Shown here: positions 55,133-63,203 of the stretch, piece by piece
How the letters are laid out: every line of letters starts with the position of its first letter
How positions within the stretch are numbered: the stretch's first letter is position 1
Source: Gammaproteobacteria bacterium
GTDB lineage: Bacteria > Pseudomonadota > Gammaproteobacteria > DSM-16500
NCBI GenBank assembly: GCA_031291175.1
Contig: JARLJO010000060.1
Coordinates: 1-64,000 of the forward strand
Length of the DNA stretch: 64,000 nt
Reading direction: 5' to 3'
Made by a program: the position numbers and the translations under genes
The notes under the pieces: model-generated
The model's database searches: none
Seen by the model: only the letters and a program-made list of their open reading frames with translations
Told to the model about the DNA's origin: nothing

Positions 55133-56248
55133 TCAGGCCATGAGATCCAAGTATCCATCCAAATACCATCCGTATAACAGATCACGCGTAGCCGCATCGC
55201 TAGTATTTAATATAACTTCACGTTGATTGGCTAATTGCTTTAAAAGCGCTTTTGATTCAGGATGAAATTTTGTCGCCTCACCATTGATATATAATGTCGC
55301 TTTCGTAAAAAGCATCTGCGATTTTAAATCAAGGCAAATACCTTTCTTCTTTGCTTGTTGCAAAAATTGGCTTTTAGTTAATGGAGCATGTGGCGCATCA
55401 AAATAAAGATTTTGCTTAGGCTCGCTCAGATATTTTCCGAGAAAATCACTCATCTCTTTTTCATTGAAACGAATTTTTTTCAATACGCTTGCAACTTTCT
55501 TTATCATGAGTGGCGAAATTTCTGCTGGGTGCTTTGTCAGCATCAAATCTGGGTCAGTGTATATTCCGTCTAAATCATAATGATCTTCTAAATAATGCAA
55601 AAACTCACGGACAATCTCTTGATGGCTTAATGCACGAAAGCCAATGGAGTAAGTCATGCTTTCGCCTACGGCAATTCCGTTGTGCGCATAGTTAGGTGGC
55701 AGATAGAGCATGTCGCCTGCTTCTAACAACCACTCTTCTTCTGGAACAAATTTTTTCAAAATGCGTAATGGTGCATCTGGCACTAAGCTTCTATCTTCCT
55801 GTTTTGAGATTTGCCATAAGCGTTTACCGAAGCCTTGTAGCAAGAACACATCATAAGAATCGAAATGTGGACCGACACCACCACCATCGGGCGCGTAACT
55901 TACCATTAAATCGTCTAGTCGTGCATGTGGGATGAAGTTAAATGATTTTAATAGACGAGCAGCACTCGGCAGAAAATAATTGATACCTTGCACGAGGAGA
56001 GTCCAGTTACCGCTTATTTTTTTAAAATCACGCGGGGCAAAAGGACCATTTAATAATTGCCATTCTTTTTTATTTGACATCACTAGACGGGATTGCACGT
56101 CTTCGTTATAAGAAAGTGAAATCAATTTGTTTTTATCTAATAATCCCTCAAACTGGGGAATAGCGTTACGTATTAGCAATGGTTTTTTTTGCCAATGTTT
56201 TCGTAAAAATGCGGTGTGGGTTAGGCCGCCTAATAATGTGGTTTTCAT
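55133..56248 (-). CDS. roxA: Ribosomal protein L16 arginine hydroxylase (RoxA/YcfD)
   Basis: This JmjC-type 2-oxoglutarate oxygenase hydroxylates Arg81 of L16 in E. coli. The iron ligands appear as GVGPHFDSYDVFLLQ (HxD) and the distal His in YLPPNYAHNGIAV. The N-terminal FLRKHWQKKPLLIRNA is a family hallmark, and the C-terminal winged-helix-like part (from about 240) is present. The length of 371 is normal. No partner gene is nearby, and a family A repeat lies directly upstream. Confidence 0.93.
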   Translation of the reverse strand: MKTTLLGGLTHTAFLRKHWQKKPLLIRNAIPQFEGLLDKNKLISLSYNEDVQSRLVMSNKKEWQLLNGPFAPRDFKKISGNWTLLVQGINYFLPSAARLLKSFNFIPHARLDDLMVSYAPDGGGVGPHFDSYDVFLLQGFGKRLWQISKQEDRSLVPDAPLRILKKFVPEEEWLLEAGDMLYLPPNYAHNGIAVGESMTYSIGFRALSHQEIVREFLHYLEDHYDLDGIYTDPDLMLTKHPAEISPLMIKKVASVLKKIRFNEKEMSDFLGKYLSEPKQNLYFDAPHAPLTKSQFLQQAKKKGICLDLKSQMLFTKATLYINGEATKFHPESKALLKQLANQREVILNTSDAATRDLLYGWYLDGYLDLMA

Positions 56249-56264
56249 TAATTCTCTCTGTAGT

Positions 56265-56350
56265 TGACTGGGGTCCTGTCAGGGTAGGTTTACTTTTTTC
56301 GTGCTTGTTAGCACAAAAAAAGCAAACCTACCCTGCCACCCCGTTTTTTT
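56265..56350. repeat. Dispersed palindromic repeat, family A
   Basis: TTGACTGGGGTCCTGTCAGG is followed by 'gtaggtttacttttttcgtgc', a short loop, 'aaaagcaaacctaccctgcc' and 'accccg' with a T-run. This is the clearest copy and is almost identical to 12276-12368. It lies between two genes on the same strand. Confidence 0.82.
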
Positions 56351-56366
56351 TAAAAATTAAAACTTA

Positions 56367-57596
56367 TTAGTCCGCATTGGAATATTCATCATGAAAGCTT
56401 AGCAACTGTAAAATACAAGGCCCACCAGCAATCACATTAATACCATGGGTTTTACAATTCTCTATCGCCTGATCACTCTCCGCACCAGGCTGCATCCAAA
56501 TACTGGTAATACCCTTAGCAATAGCTTCATTGACGATTTTTTCCGTCACAGATGGTGGCGTAATAATCGAGATACTTTTGACTGACTTGGGTAAATCAGC
56601 CACTGCTGCCACACAAGGTATGCCTTCAATTATTTTCTCTCTGGGATTCACGGCATAAACTTTCTTCTTTTTTTGCAAATAACAGCGCAATACTTTGTTG
56701 CCGAATTTTGTTCTATCAGTGGATGCTCCAACCACACCAAAGGCAGCGGACGAGAAAAACTGTTTTATTTCTGGCGAAGTTGAAACAATTTTTAAACCTT
56801 CATCATCGCTGATGACATCCTTCATCCAGGGCAAATCGTGATAAGCGCCTAACGTATTGAGTGGAACCAGGGGACATTTGATGACATCAAAATACGGGGA
56901 GTAATCAAAATCACTCGGGGTATATAAACGATTATTACGTCGAATAAATTCCAATTCATTTTCATAGCCTTCTTCAATTAACGGTAAAATGGGAAAATCG
57001 ACAGCCTGAAACGCATCGGCAATCATCGATGAACAAATGTCTTTTGTTGGCTGTAACGCATTATGCTCGAACAAAGAAGAACGCCATCGCTTAGGAAAAA
57101 ACCCCCATGGAAATAAAAATCGCGCGAGATCCAACAAATGTCTCACATCATACTGCATACCTAGACGTGAAATAGCAAAATCAATTACTGTTTGCGCATC
57201 TTCCGTGGTTAAAGCTTGCGGACGCAATAATCGAACATGTTCATTTCTATAACTGAAAAGACTCGCAATAGCCGTTCCTGTACCGACTTCACTTTCAATA
57301 ATGAGCTGATCTTCTTCATCTTGAGTGTATTGTTTGGCTTTTTCACGCAGCGCCGGATCTGTAATATCTTTTAAGCGCCCTATATATAAGGCTGCATGAG
57401 TCCAGGGACTGAGGGTAACATGTCTTATGATCGCACTAACACGATTACGCCCTGCCACTAATAAGACATCCCCAATCTTAACGTGCTCTGCAAGCGCATT
57501 AAAATCGGTATAGTAAGATTTACCTGGTAGAGAAGAATCGTTTTTCAATAAAAATTTGCTCATTTTGCATATGACCCAATCTGCAAACGCACTCAT
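56367..57596 (-). CDS. YiiX-like papain-fold hydrolase fused to a CoA-binding domain
   Basis: The first half (about residues 30-215) looks like a permuted NlpC/P60 (YiiX/YebB) domain: IGDVLLVAGRNRVSAIIRHV, then TLSPWTHAALYIG with the catalytic-site His, and a Cys in TKDICSSMIADAFQ. The second half (about 275-408) is a CoA-binding Rossmann domain (FGVVGASTDRTKFGNK, VNPREKIIEG, IWMQPGAES), normally a separate protein of about 135 residues (YccU type). I know of no usual fusion of this sort. ATG at 57596 has AAGGAGAGG upstream. The junction is in one intact frame. Confidence 0.82.
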   Translation of the reverse strand: MSAFADWVICKMSKFLLKNDSSLPGKSYYTDFNALAEHVKIGDVLLVAGRNRVSAIIRHVTLSPWTHAALYIGRLKDITDPALREKAKQYTQDEEDQLIIESEVGTGTAIASLFSYRNEHVRLLRPQALTTEDAQTVIDFAISRLGMQYDVRHLLDLARFLFPWGFFPKRWRSSLFEHNALQPTKDICSSMIADAFQAVDFPILPLIEEGYENELEFIRRNNRLYTPSDFDYSPYFDVIKCPLVPLNTLGAYHDLPWMKDVISDDEGLKIVSTSPEIKQFFSSAAFGVVGASTDRTKFGNKVLRCYLQKKKKVYAVNPREKIIEGIPCVAAVADLPKSVKSISIITPPSVTEKIVNEAIAKGITSIWMQPGAESDQAIENCKTHGINVIAGGPCILQLLSFHDEYSNAD

Positions 57597-57612
57597 TCTA
57601 TTCCTCTCCTTA

Positions 57613-57720
57613 TTATGGGTCTTGTCGAATAAATCAAAAATGACCCCATCGTTCCCGCGTAAGCGGGAATCTATTATTAGCAAAAGCAACTGATGTTCAG
57701 AGTTTGATTTTCAACAATGC
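57613..57720. repeat. Family C MITE-like element
   Basis: The left end 'gggtcttgtcgaataaatcaaa' and the reverse complement of the right end 'ggcattgttgaaaatcaaac' resemble each other and the IS5-type word at 26483. Inside is a hairpin, TTCCCGCGTAAGCGGGAA. About 108 bases, no coding capacity. It overlaps the sequence just upstream of the ATG at 57596. Confidence 0.6.
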
Positions 57721-58087
57721 CTTTACTATACGTCTGAGATATTCACTCTTTACATTATGTCAGAAAAACTTTCACTTCTTTCCTTTTTAGTGAGCTCAAA
57801 ATACAACAAAACCATGTCAGCCAGAAAAGAGTCTAATAGCAATTTTTAGCACAGATTAAGCACACAAAAAAAGCATGTAAAACCTTGATTTAACTAGTCA
57901 AATTTTGAGCAGAAGATTTATTGCATTATTTTCTGCTTTTTTACAATTTTGCAAAGTGGATGAATATACAGACATTTTAGCGCAAAATTTGCGCACAAAC
58001 GCAATACAAACTCAAACATGAACGTTTTATCCTTTTTTTAAAGGGTATAATAACAATGAAGCCAAAAAAAACAGAGGAGTATAGGCT
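57721..58087 (+). promoter_or_regulatory. Upstream region of the L,D-transpeptidase gene
   Basis: This AT-rich gap contains TATAAT at 58046-58051, 36 bases before the ATG, the only convincing -10 element. The -35 hexamer at 17 bp is poor. No coding sequence or repeat was found here. Confidence 0.35.
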
Positions 58088-58657
58088 ATGCAACTCAGTC
58101 GACTATGGCAAGCGTGTTTGTTCTGCATCTTAACCTTGATACTATCCAGTTGTGCTACTCAAGTAGCAACACCACCTGCTCCAGCAGCCAGTGATTATCC
58201 TTACTCGGCTTCTTATGACGAATCGAAATATGAAGCACGCCTACCTAAAAAGATCAGTCTCGGAAAAGAAAAAGTCATCTTAGTCGACCCTAAGCTTTTT
58301 GCATGGGGTGCCTACGATAAAGAAGGTAATTTAGTCCGTGGCGGGATTGCAACAGCAGGTGCAGACTATTGCCCTGATGATGGCGGTCCTTGTCGAACGG
58401 CGATTGGTACGTTCCGTATCTTTTCACTTGGTGGTGGAGAATGCGCATCCAAAACTTATCCTCGCGGTAAAGGCGGCGCTTTAATGCCATACTGTATGTT
58501 CTTCCACAATGGCGAATCATTACATGGTTCACCGGATAGAATGTTAGTGGAATCCAACATCAGTCATGGTTGCGTACACATTCGCATTCCAGATGCAGAA
58601 TGGTTACGAAATAATTTCGCAAGCGTTGGTACAAAAGTGGTTGTACAACCTTACTAA
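58088..58657 (+). CDS. L,D-transpeptidase (YkuD) lipoprotein
   Basis: YkuD enzymes form 3-3 peptidoglycan crosslinks or attach lipoproteins to the wall. The 189-residue precursor has a lipobox (LILSSC, Cys22) and the catalytic motif HGSPDRM followed by SHGCVHIR with Cys162. The preceding segment (TAIGTFRIFSLGGGECASKT) fits the fold. GAGGAG stands 8 bases before the ATG. A strong hairpin terminator follows. It is adjacent to a convergent Pro-rich protein. Confidence 0.92.
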   Translation: MQLSRLWQACLFCILTLILSSCATQVATPPAPAASDYPYSASYDESKYEARLPKKISLGKEKVILVDPKLFAWGAYDKEGNLVRGGIATAGADYCPDDGGPCRTAIGTFRIFSLGGGECASKTYPRGKGGALMPYCMFFHNGESLHGSPDRMLVESNISHGCVHIRIPDAEWLRNNFASVGTKVVVQPY

Positions 58658-58676
58658 GCGAAGATAGCTTAAAAAT

Positions 58677-58717
58677 AAAAATCCGTTTAAAGAGATATTT
58701 TCTTTAAACGGATTTTT
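58677..58717. terminator. Strong bidirectional terminator
   Basis: A 17-bp perfect stem (58677-58693 with 58701-58717; core ATCCGTTTAAAGA) has A/T ends on both sides. It serves the L,D-transpeptidase gene and the convergent Pro-rich gene. Confidence 0.85.
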
Positions 58718-58733
58718 ATTTGTCACAATCGGA

Positions 58734-59075
58734 TTAAAAACCCACTTGATTTGGTGTAACGGGCGCCCCTTTGGTTTGAGGTACATTTTGATTGGCGGGC
58801 GATATGACATTCGGTGGTGGAATCGTATCTGGTTTAGGGATGGGATTTGTTTTTGGAATTTTATTCGTTTGTGGGATCGCATTCGGCTTTGGAATGGCAT
58901 TTGTATTCGGGATCGAATTAACGGGCGGAGGCGATATTACTGGCTTTCCCTGTGGGTCTAATGGCTGATTAGGATAATTATTTAGAGGCGCTGTACTATT
59001 TGAAGCAGGCACCGCACCTGCCTCTGCAGAAAACAAGAGTGAAGCAATCATTGTACTCAGTAATAAATGACGCAT
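58734..59075 (-). CDS. Pro-rich secreted protein with IP-x-x-N repeats
   Basis: ATG at 59075 has AGGAG 8 bases upstream; the longer frame to 59135 is not needed. A signal peptide (about 1-21, ending AEAGA) is followed by a 90-residue chain rich in Pro, Asn and Ile. It has about eight repeats of a hexad such as IPKPNA, IPQTNK and IPKTNP. The chain should be extended and polyproline-like, perhaps spanning the periplasm or cell surface. No family is recognised. Confidence 0.7.
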   Translation of the reverse strand: MRHLLLSTMIASLLFSAEAGAVPASNSTAPLNNYPNQPLDPQGKPVISPPPVNSIPNTNAIPKPNAIPQTNKIPKTNPIPKPDTIPPPNVISPANQNVPQTKGAPVTPNQVGF

Positions 59076-59232
59076 ATGTATTTCTCCTATTGTTTCGTTA
59101 TCGTATGCCTGGGCCGCTGTCAGCAATGGTACCAAGTTAACAGTTAATATCCGTATAAAACAATTGGCTACTCGTCATTTACACTGAACTTAATCTTAAC
59201 TTAATGCCATATTTTATTGATAGCTAAAATCT

Positions 59233-59982
59233 TTAAACATAAATCATCTTATGCGTCATGCCACCATCCACCACAAAATTTTCGCCCGTAATAAATCCAG
59301 CTTGAAAAGAAGCTAGATAAAATGCCAGTGAAGCAATGTCTTCTGGTCTGCCCACACGTCCTACTGGATGTTGATCTAAATCGGCCTGAGTGTGCTTAGG
59401 CGTGTGACGCTTTGAGGATTTTTTCCAATCGTCTACTTCAATCCAACCAGGACTAATTGAATTCACTCGCACATCAGGCCCAAGGCTCATCGCCAAGGCA
59501 TGCGTCAAAGCCACAATACCGCCTTTGGAGGCAGAATAGGATTCGGTATTGGGTTCAGACATTAGCGCACGAGTGGAAGCGATGTTAATGATAGCGCCTT
59601 TGGTTTTTTTAAGAAACGGAGCGGCATATTTACAACAAAGAAAAACACCCGTTAAATTAACGCCAATCACGTCATTCCATTCTTTGAGTGAGAGCTTTTC
59701 AATCGGTTTACGCACCATGATGCCAGCATTATTAATGAGATAATCCAGGCGACCATGCGTTTTAATGACGGAGCGTATTAAATTTTTCACATCAGCTTCA
59801 TTTGAAATTTGTGTTGGCACAAAAGTCAGATCACCAAAAGGTGAAAATTCCTTGACGGTTTCTTTACCGGCTTGCTTGTCACTGTCAGCCACCACCACTT
59901 TGATATTCTGTTCTAAAAAATGTTTTGCAATTGCCTTACCGATGCCTTGGGCAGCACCAGTCACTAATGCAACTTGAGTCAT
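59233..59982 (-). CDS. Short-chain dehydrogenase/reductase
   Basis: A classical SDR of about 249 residues: TGAAQGIG for cofactor binding, NNAGIM, an active-site Ser in IINIAST, YSASKGG with catalytic Tyr and Lys, and SPGWIEV. Asp at the end of the second strand (VVVADSD) suggests NAD(H) rather than NADP(H). The substrate is unknown; many such proteins act on sugars or alcohols. ATG at 59982 has AAGG 9 bases upstream and gives the usual short N-terminus. Confidence 0.9.
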   Translation of the reverse strand: MTQVALVTGAAQGIGKAIAKHFLEQNIKVVVADSDKQAGKETVKEFSPFGDLTFVPTQISNEADVKNLIRSVIKTHGRLDYLINNAGIMVRKPIEKLSLKEWNDVIGVNLTGVFLCCKYAAPFLKKTKGAIINIASTRALMSEPNTESYSASKGGIVALTHALAMSLGPDVRVNSISPGWIEVDDWKKSSKRHTPKHTQADLDQHPVGRVGRPEDIASLAFYLASFQAGFITGENFVVDGGMTHKMIYV

Positions 59983-60008
59983 CTTCATTATCCTTTTCAA
60001 AACATGTC

Positions 60009-60030
60009 TTCCTGACAAAGCCCCAGTCAA
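60009..60030 (-). repeat. Family A fragment, minus orientation
   Basis: Read on the minus strand the segment is TTGACTGGGGCTTTGTCAGG, the left end of family A without the rest. It lies just upstream of the SDR gene. Confidence 0.5.
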
Positions 60031-60245
60031 TATAGTAATAGAGCTTCTCCTCTATTGCCACCGTATGAAGAACTCCACATCCAGGATGTGTCGACAAGAA
60101 AATGGCTAAAGTTTAGTTTCAACAAGTTAGCTTGAATAATTCACAAACAAACCCGCTGCTCTTATAACAAGCAACAGAATAATTTTGACACAAATTATGT
60201 TCACAATTACGCCTTATTTTAACATTTTCTTATAATAATTTTTTT

Positions 60246-60278
60246 CTTAAGCTTTCCTTAAGCATTCATGAGTAGGAT
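60246..60278 (+). promoter_or_regulatory. PmrA-like tandem box and -10 element
   Basis: Perfect CTTAAG half-sites at 60246-60251 and 60257-60262 have an 11-bp period. After 10 bp comes TAGGAT (60273-60278), a weak -10 element. The geometry equals that at 23327-23359. The weak -10 fits activator-dependent transcription. Confidence 0.75.
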
Positions 60279-60312
60279 GACAAAAAGAAACCACTTATAA
60301 GGATTCATGATT

Positions 60313-61836
60313 ATGTCTCACACACCGTTAGCATCAGATAATCAAAATGCTTTTTTGGAAATGAAAAAACACTGGGAATCAAAAGCAGGAAAAACATTAT
60401 TAACTGGCGGTGTAGAAAAAAATGACATACAAAAAATTCTAGAGATAGTACAAAAAAAACAAAAAAGTCGCATCCTGCCTTCTCTCCTCAAAAAAACAGA
60501 TGACTTCATCAGCCGCGTCAATAACCGAATTAATAAATTACAAAAACAAGCAGATAAAACCAAAAAGCCTGTCGATCCACAGCAGCTACACCAATTTAGC
60601 TTACTATTAGGTGCCTGCAATGTATTAAAAATGACGGCTCCAGGATTCTTTGAAAACAACACAGCAAAAGAAAGCGAACAAAAAACATTAAAAGCCATCA
60701 AAGAATTGGAAGCCATGTATCAAAAGGTCAAAGACCGTAAACATCAGTTGGTCGAACCTCAATTAAGAAAGTTTTACACCGACAGCTTAGGCATTGATTT
60801 ACAAAAACGAAGCTTAGAAGCCGAAGAAAGAAAAAGCAAGTCAAAAGCCCATTCCCAAGTTGAGAAAAACAGGCTGGATGACTTTTTACAAAATATTCGT
60901 CATTTTGCTGGCAATGCGCTACTAAGTGAAAAAGATCTTATAACTTTCTTATCACAACTGGATAGCCTGACTCCTACTTTACAAACTTTAATCGCCCCAG
61001 CACCAATCATAAAAGGCAAGATCCAAAAAGAATTCTGGAAAAACGATAATAGCATTGCCGCATTTTTGGAGCTCATCTGCGCTGAAAATCTGAACGCACA
61101 CATTAAACATGAAACTAATACCGTGATGCAAAATGGCGTTACGCGTTTACCGGACGCATTAAAAGCGGTGATGAACCAAAAAGGTTTAACGTCAGCAACT
61201 GATACACCCGCCTTGCGCAGATTTACTGATAGTTTATTTCAATGTGCTAATGGTAGCGAAATCAAGAAAGCGCTTCTTTCCGCAGCGAAATGCACTTTAA
61301 AAAATCCTGGAGTAGCCAGGGAAAAACCTTTGCACATTGAGATCACTGACGATTCGCTTGATGATGAGATCACTCCCTTTACGCCATCTGTCTCAAGAAA
61401 TAGAAGTGGATTTTTTGACTCAAGCAGCAGACCTAGTATAGCCTCTACCACTTTGAAAGATAGCGCATCCAATTCTTCAGTAATCTTAGCAAAACCTGAA
61501 GCAACGGAAGTAAACGAGCCGTTGTCATTAGCAGCAGACTTAATGAAACAACTAAAAATTCATGCTTCAAAAATTATTCTGGATTTAAATAAATCGGTTT
61601 CTTTCTCACCCACCTCACGAAAAATCGACGTGGAAAAAATCTTCAGGGTTGATGCGTTGATGAAGTCCATTAAGGATAACAGCCAAGATGCGGCTGACCT
61701 CAAAAAAACAATAGAAGCTGCCAAACAGAAAGATCTGCCTGCTGTCATTTTGAAAACATTGAAACAATTCGAAAGCAAACTGGATAAAGCATTACAACAA
61801 TCACCTACCAGCCTTCTTAGCAGATTGAGAAGCTAA
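60313..61836 (+). CDS. PmrA-box hypothetical protein, candidate effector
   Basis: The protein (507 aa) is soluble, very Lys-rich and mostly helical, with a coiled-coil tendency at about 60-90 and 130-190. A Ser-rich, probably disordered segment (about 355-400: SRNRSGFFDSSSRPSIASTT) precedes a last helical domain. I recognise no family, signal peptide or enzyme motif. ATG 60313 is favoured because AAGGA is 9 bases upstream, while ATG 60307 is only 3 bases from it. The perfect PmrA-type promoter makes it a strong candidate for Dot/Icm secretion, which remains an inference. Confidence 0.8.
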   Translation: MSHTPLASDNQNAFLEMKKHWESKAGKTLLTGGVEKNDIQKILEIVQKKQKSRILPSLLKKTDDFISRVNNRINKLQKQADKTKKPVDPQQLHQFSLLLGACNVLKMTAPGFFENNTAKESEQKTLKAIKELEAMYQKVKDRKHQLVEPQLRKFYTDSLGIDLQKRSLEAEERKSKSKAHSQVEKNRLDDFLQNIRHFAGNALLSEKDLITFLSQLDSLTPTLQTLIAPAPIIKGKIQKEFWKNDNSIAAFLELICAENLNAHIKHETNTVMQNGVTRLPDALKAVMNQKGLTSATDTPALRRFTDSLFQCANGSEIKKALLSAAKCTLKNPGVAREKPLHIEITDDSLDDEITPFTPSVSRNRSGFFDSSSRPSIASTTLKDSASNSSVILAKPEATEVNEPLSLAADLMKQLKIHASKIILDLNKSVSFSPTSRKIDVEKIFRVDALMKSIKDNSQDAADLKKTIEAAKQKDLPAVILKTLKQFESKLDKALQQSPTSLLSRLRS

Positions 61837-61909
61837 GCTTTTAGCTATGCAAGCCATTAAAGCTATTTGCAACATTGTCATACCGCGGCTTTGTCCGCCG
61901 CGGTATCCA

Positions 61910-63046
61910 CTAAGCTCTCCTAAAAGAATAAACTTCGTATTCATTATAAGAATTGATTTTTTCATTCGGAAGATTAATGCTACGTCCCTCTGCACTTTCT
62001 AATGTATTTTGATGCGCTTTTTGATAGACACTCCCTTCCAGAAAAGCAATGCTTCTCCACGCCTTCCAGCTATCTGAATCTGCGCCAAAAAAACCAAAAG
62101 TGATTACATAAAGTGCCTGATCACATCGCGGATAACGCTTATGAAATGCCACTATCGCGCACTCTTTAATAAGCCTAATCAAATCGGCTGGATCACAACG
62201 GACGGCCGATAAATGCTGAATACGCTTTAATAATTTTTCAAATAAAACTTTCTTACTATCAGCCCCATCCACACAAATGACCAAATTCTTTAAACGTTGT
62301 AACTCATCATTTAAAAAAGTTTTAATGAGATCATTAGCGCTCCTTTCTGCGCTCGTCCTATCAAAAATATCCGCCTTAACTTCTTCAGGTTTACGGGCCA
62401 TATTTTGCTTCCAAAAAGAAGGCGGCCTGGCGATAGAAGTGAATGACACTTTGGATTTCGCAGCAGGAATATTTAATGGGCTTGTTGCATGGGATAACAA
62501 TGGCGTATGTTCATTAATCTCTTCCAGACTGGCTGGCTGACGACTTCTATGCAAATTAATCTGCGGCGCCACCCCGTACTTCTGATAAAGTACAGCAATA
62601 ATATCCTTGATCGAAAAATAACTCGACCCATCCAATGGCGTCCTGAGGTTTTTTGGGATGCACCTCGGCTTTAAAATAACAACCCCTAAGCCAATATGAT
62701 TTGAGGTAAATTCATTATGTTCACGCGAGATTTTATGAAAACTCCATCCTTCCTGAGAATGTTGAAAAGTTAATTCTAGCGATTCAATGCCCATGTAAAA
62801 TTTCAAACAATAGCTTTTCAAATCAGGCAAATAAACCTGATGATCATACATATCAATGAGTACTTGTTTGCCTTCTGATGGATGAACTTTTTGATCGAGA
62901 GCAGATCGATGATGATGCGACCGTGTGTTAGTAGAGGAGCTAGATGAATCTCCTGCTGGCGCCTGATGAGTCACAGGCAATCTAATAAGCGCGCCATTCT
63001 GCTGTAAATTACCTGCCGAAGTTGATCGAAACATATTGCTACCCAT
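61910..63046 (-). CDS. Hypothetical protein, paralogue of the gene at 44830
   Basis: The 378-residue protein shares its C-terminal 140 residues with the protein encoded at 44830-45969 (ECAIVAFHKR, TFGFFG, DSWKAWRSIA, HQNTLESAEGRSI and INSYNEY all have counterparts). The N-terminal 190 residues are Ser/Gln-rich at the start and then a beta-rich unit including YDHQVYLPDLKSYCLKFYM. No signal peptide is seen. It has its own sigma70-like promoter but no PmrA box. A secreted role is possible only by analogy with its setting. Confidence 0.72.
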   Translation of the reverse strand: MGSNMFRSTSAGNLQQNGALIRLPVTHQAPAGDSSSSSTNTRSHHHRSALDQKVHPSEGKQVLIDMYDHQVYLPDLKSYCLKFYMGIESLELTFQHSQEGWSFHKISREHNEFTSNHIGLGVVILKPRCIPKNLRTPLDGSSYFSIKDIIAVLYQKYGVAPQINLHRSRQPASLEEINEHTPLLSHATSPLNIPAAKSKVSFTSIARPPSFWKQNMARKPEEVKADIFDRTSAERSANDLIKTFLNDELQRLKNLVICVDGADSKKVLFEKLLKRIQHLSAVRCDPADLIRLIKECAIVAFHKRYPRCDQALYVITFGFFGADSDSWKAWRSIAFLEGSVYQKAHQNTLESAEGRSINLPNEKINSYNEYEVYSFRRA

Positions 63047-63079
63047 CCCTATGAGTCAACATACATCCATTTGCGCAAA

Positions 63080-63109
63080 ATTATACCCATGCTATCCTGC
63101 CAATGTAAA
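63080..63109 (-). promoter_or_regulatory. Sigma70-type promoter for the gene at 63046
   Basis: On the minus strand TTTACA (63109-63104) and TATAAT (63085-63080) are 18 bp apart, ending 33 bases before the ATG. Confidence 0.6.
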
Positions 63110-63203
63110 GATTCGCTTTGCATCGGACACGCTACCCGTTAAGATACTCTGATAGTAAATTTTGTAATGCAAAATTAAATTCAAATTCACTTATTTTCAT
63201 ACT

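Noticed and set aside
55388-55935. Three plus-strand frames of 61-79 codons within roxA
   Set aside because: They are antisense shadows of the well supported oxygenase gene.
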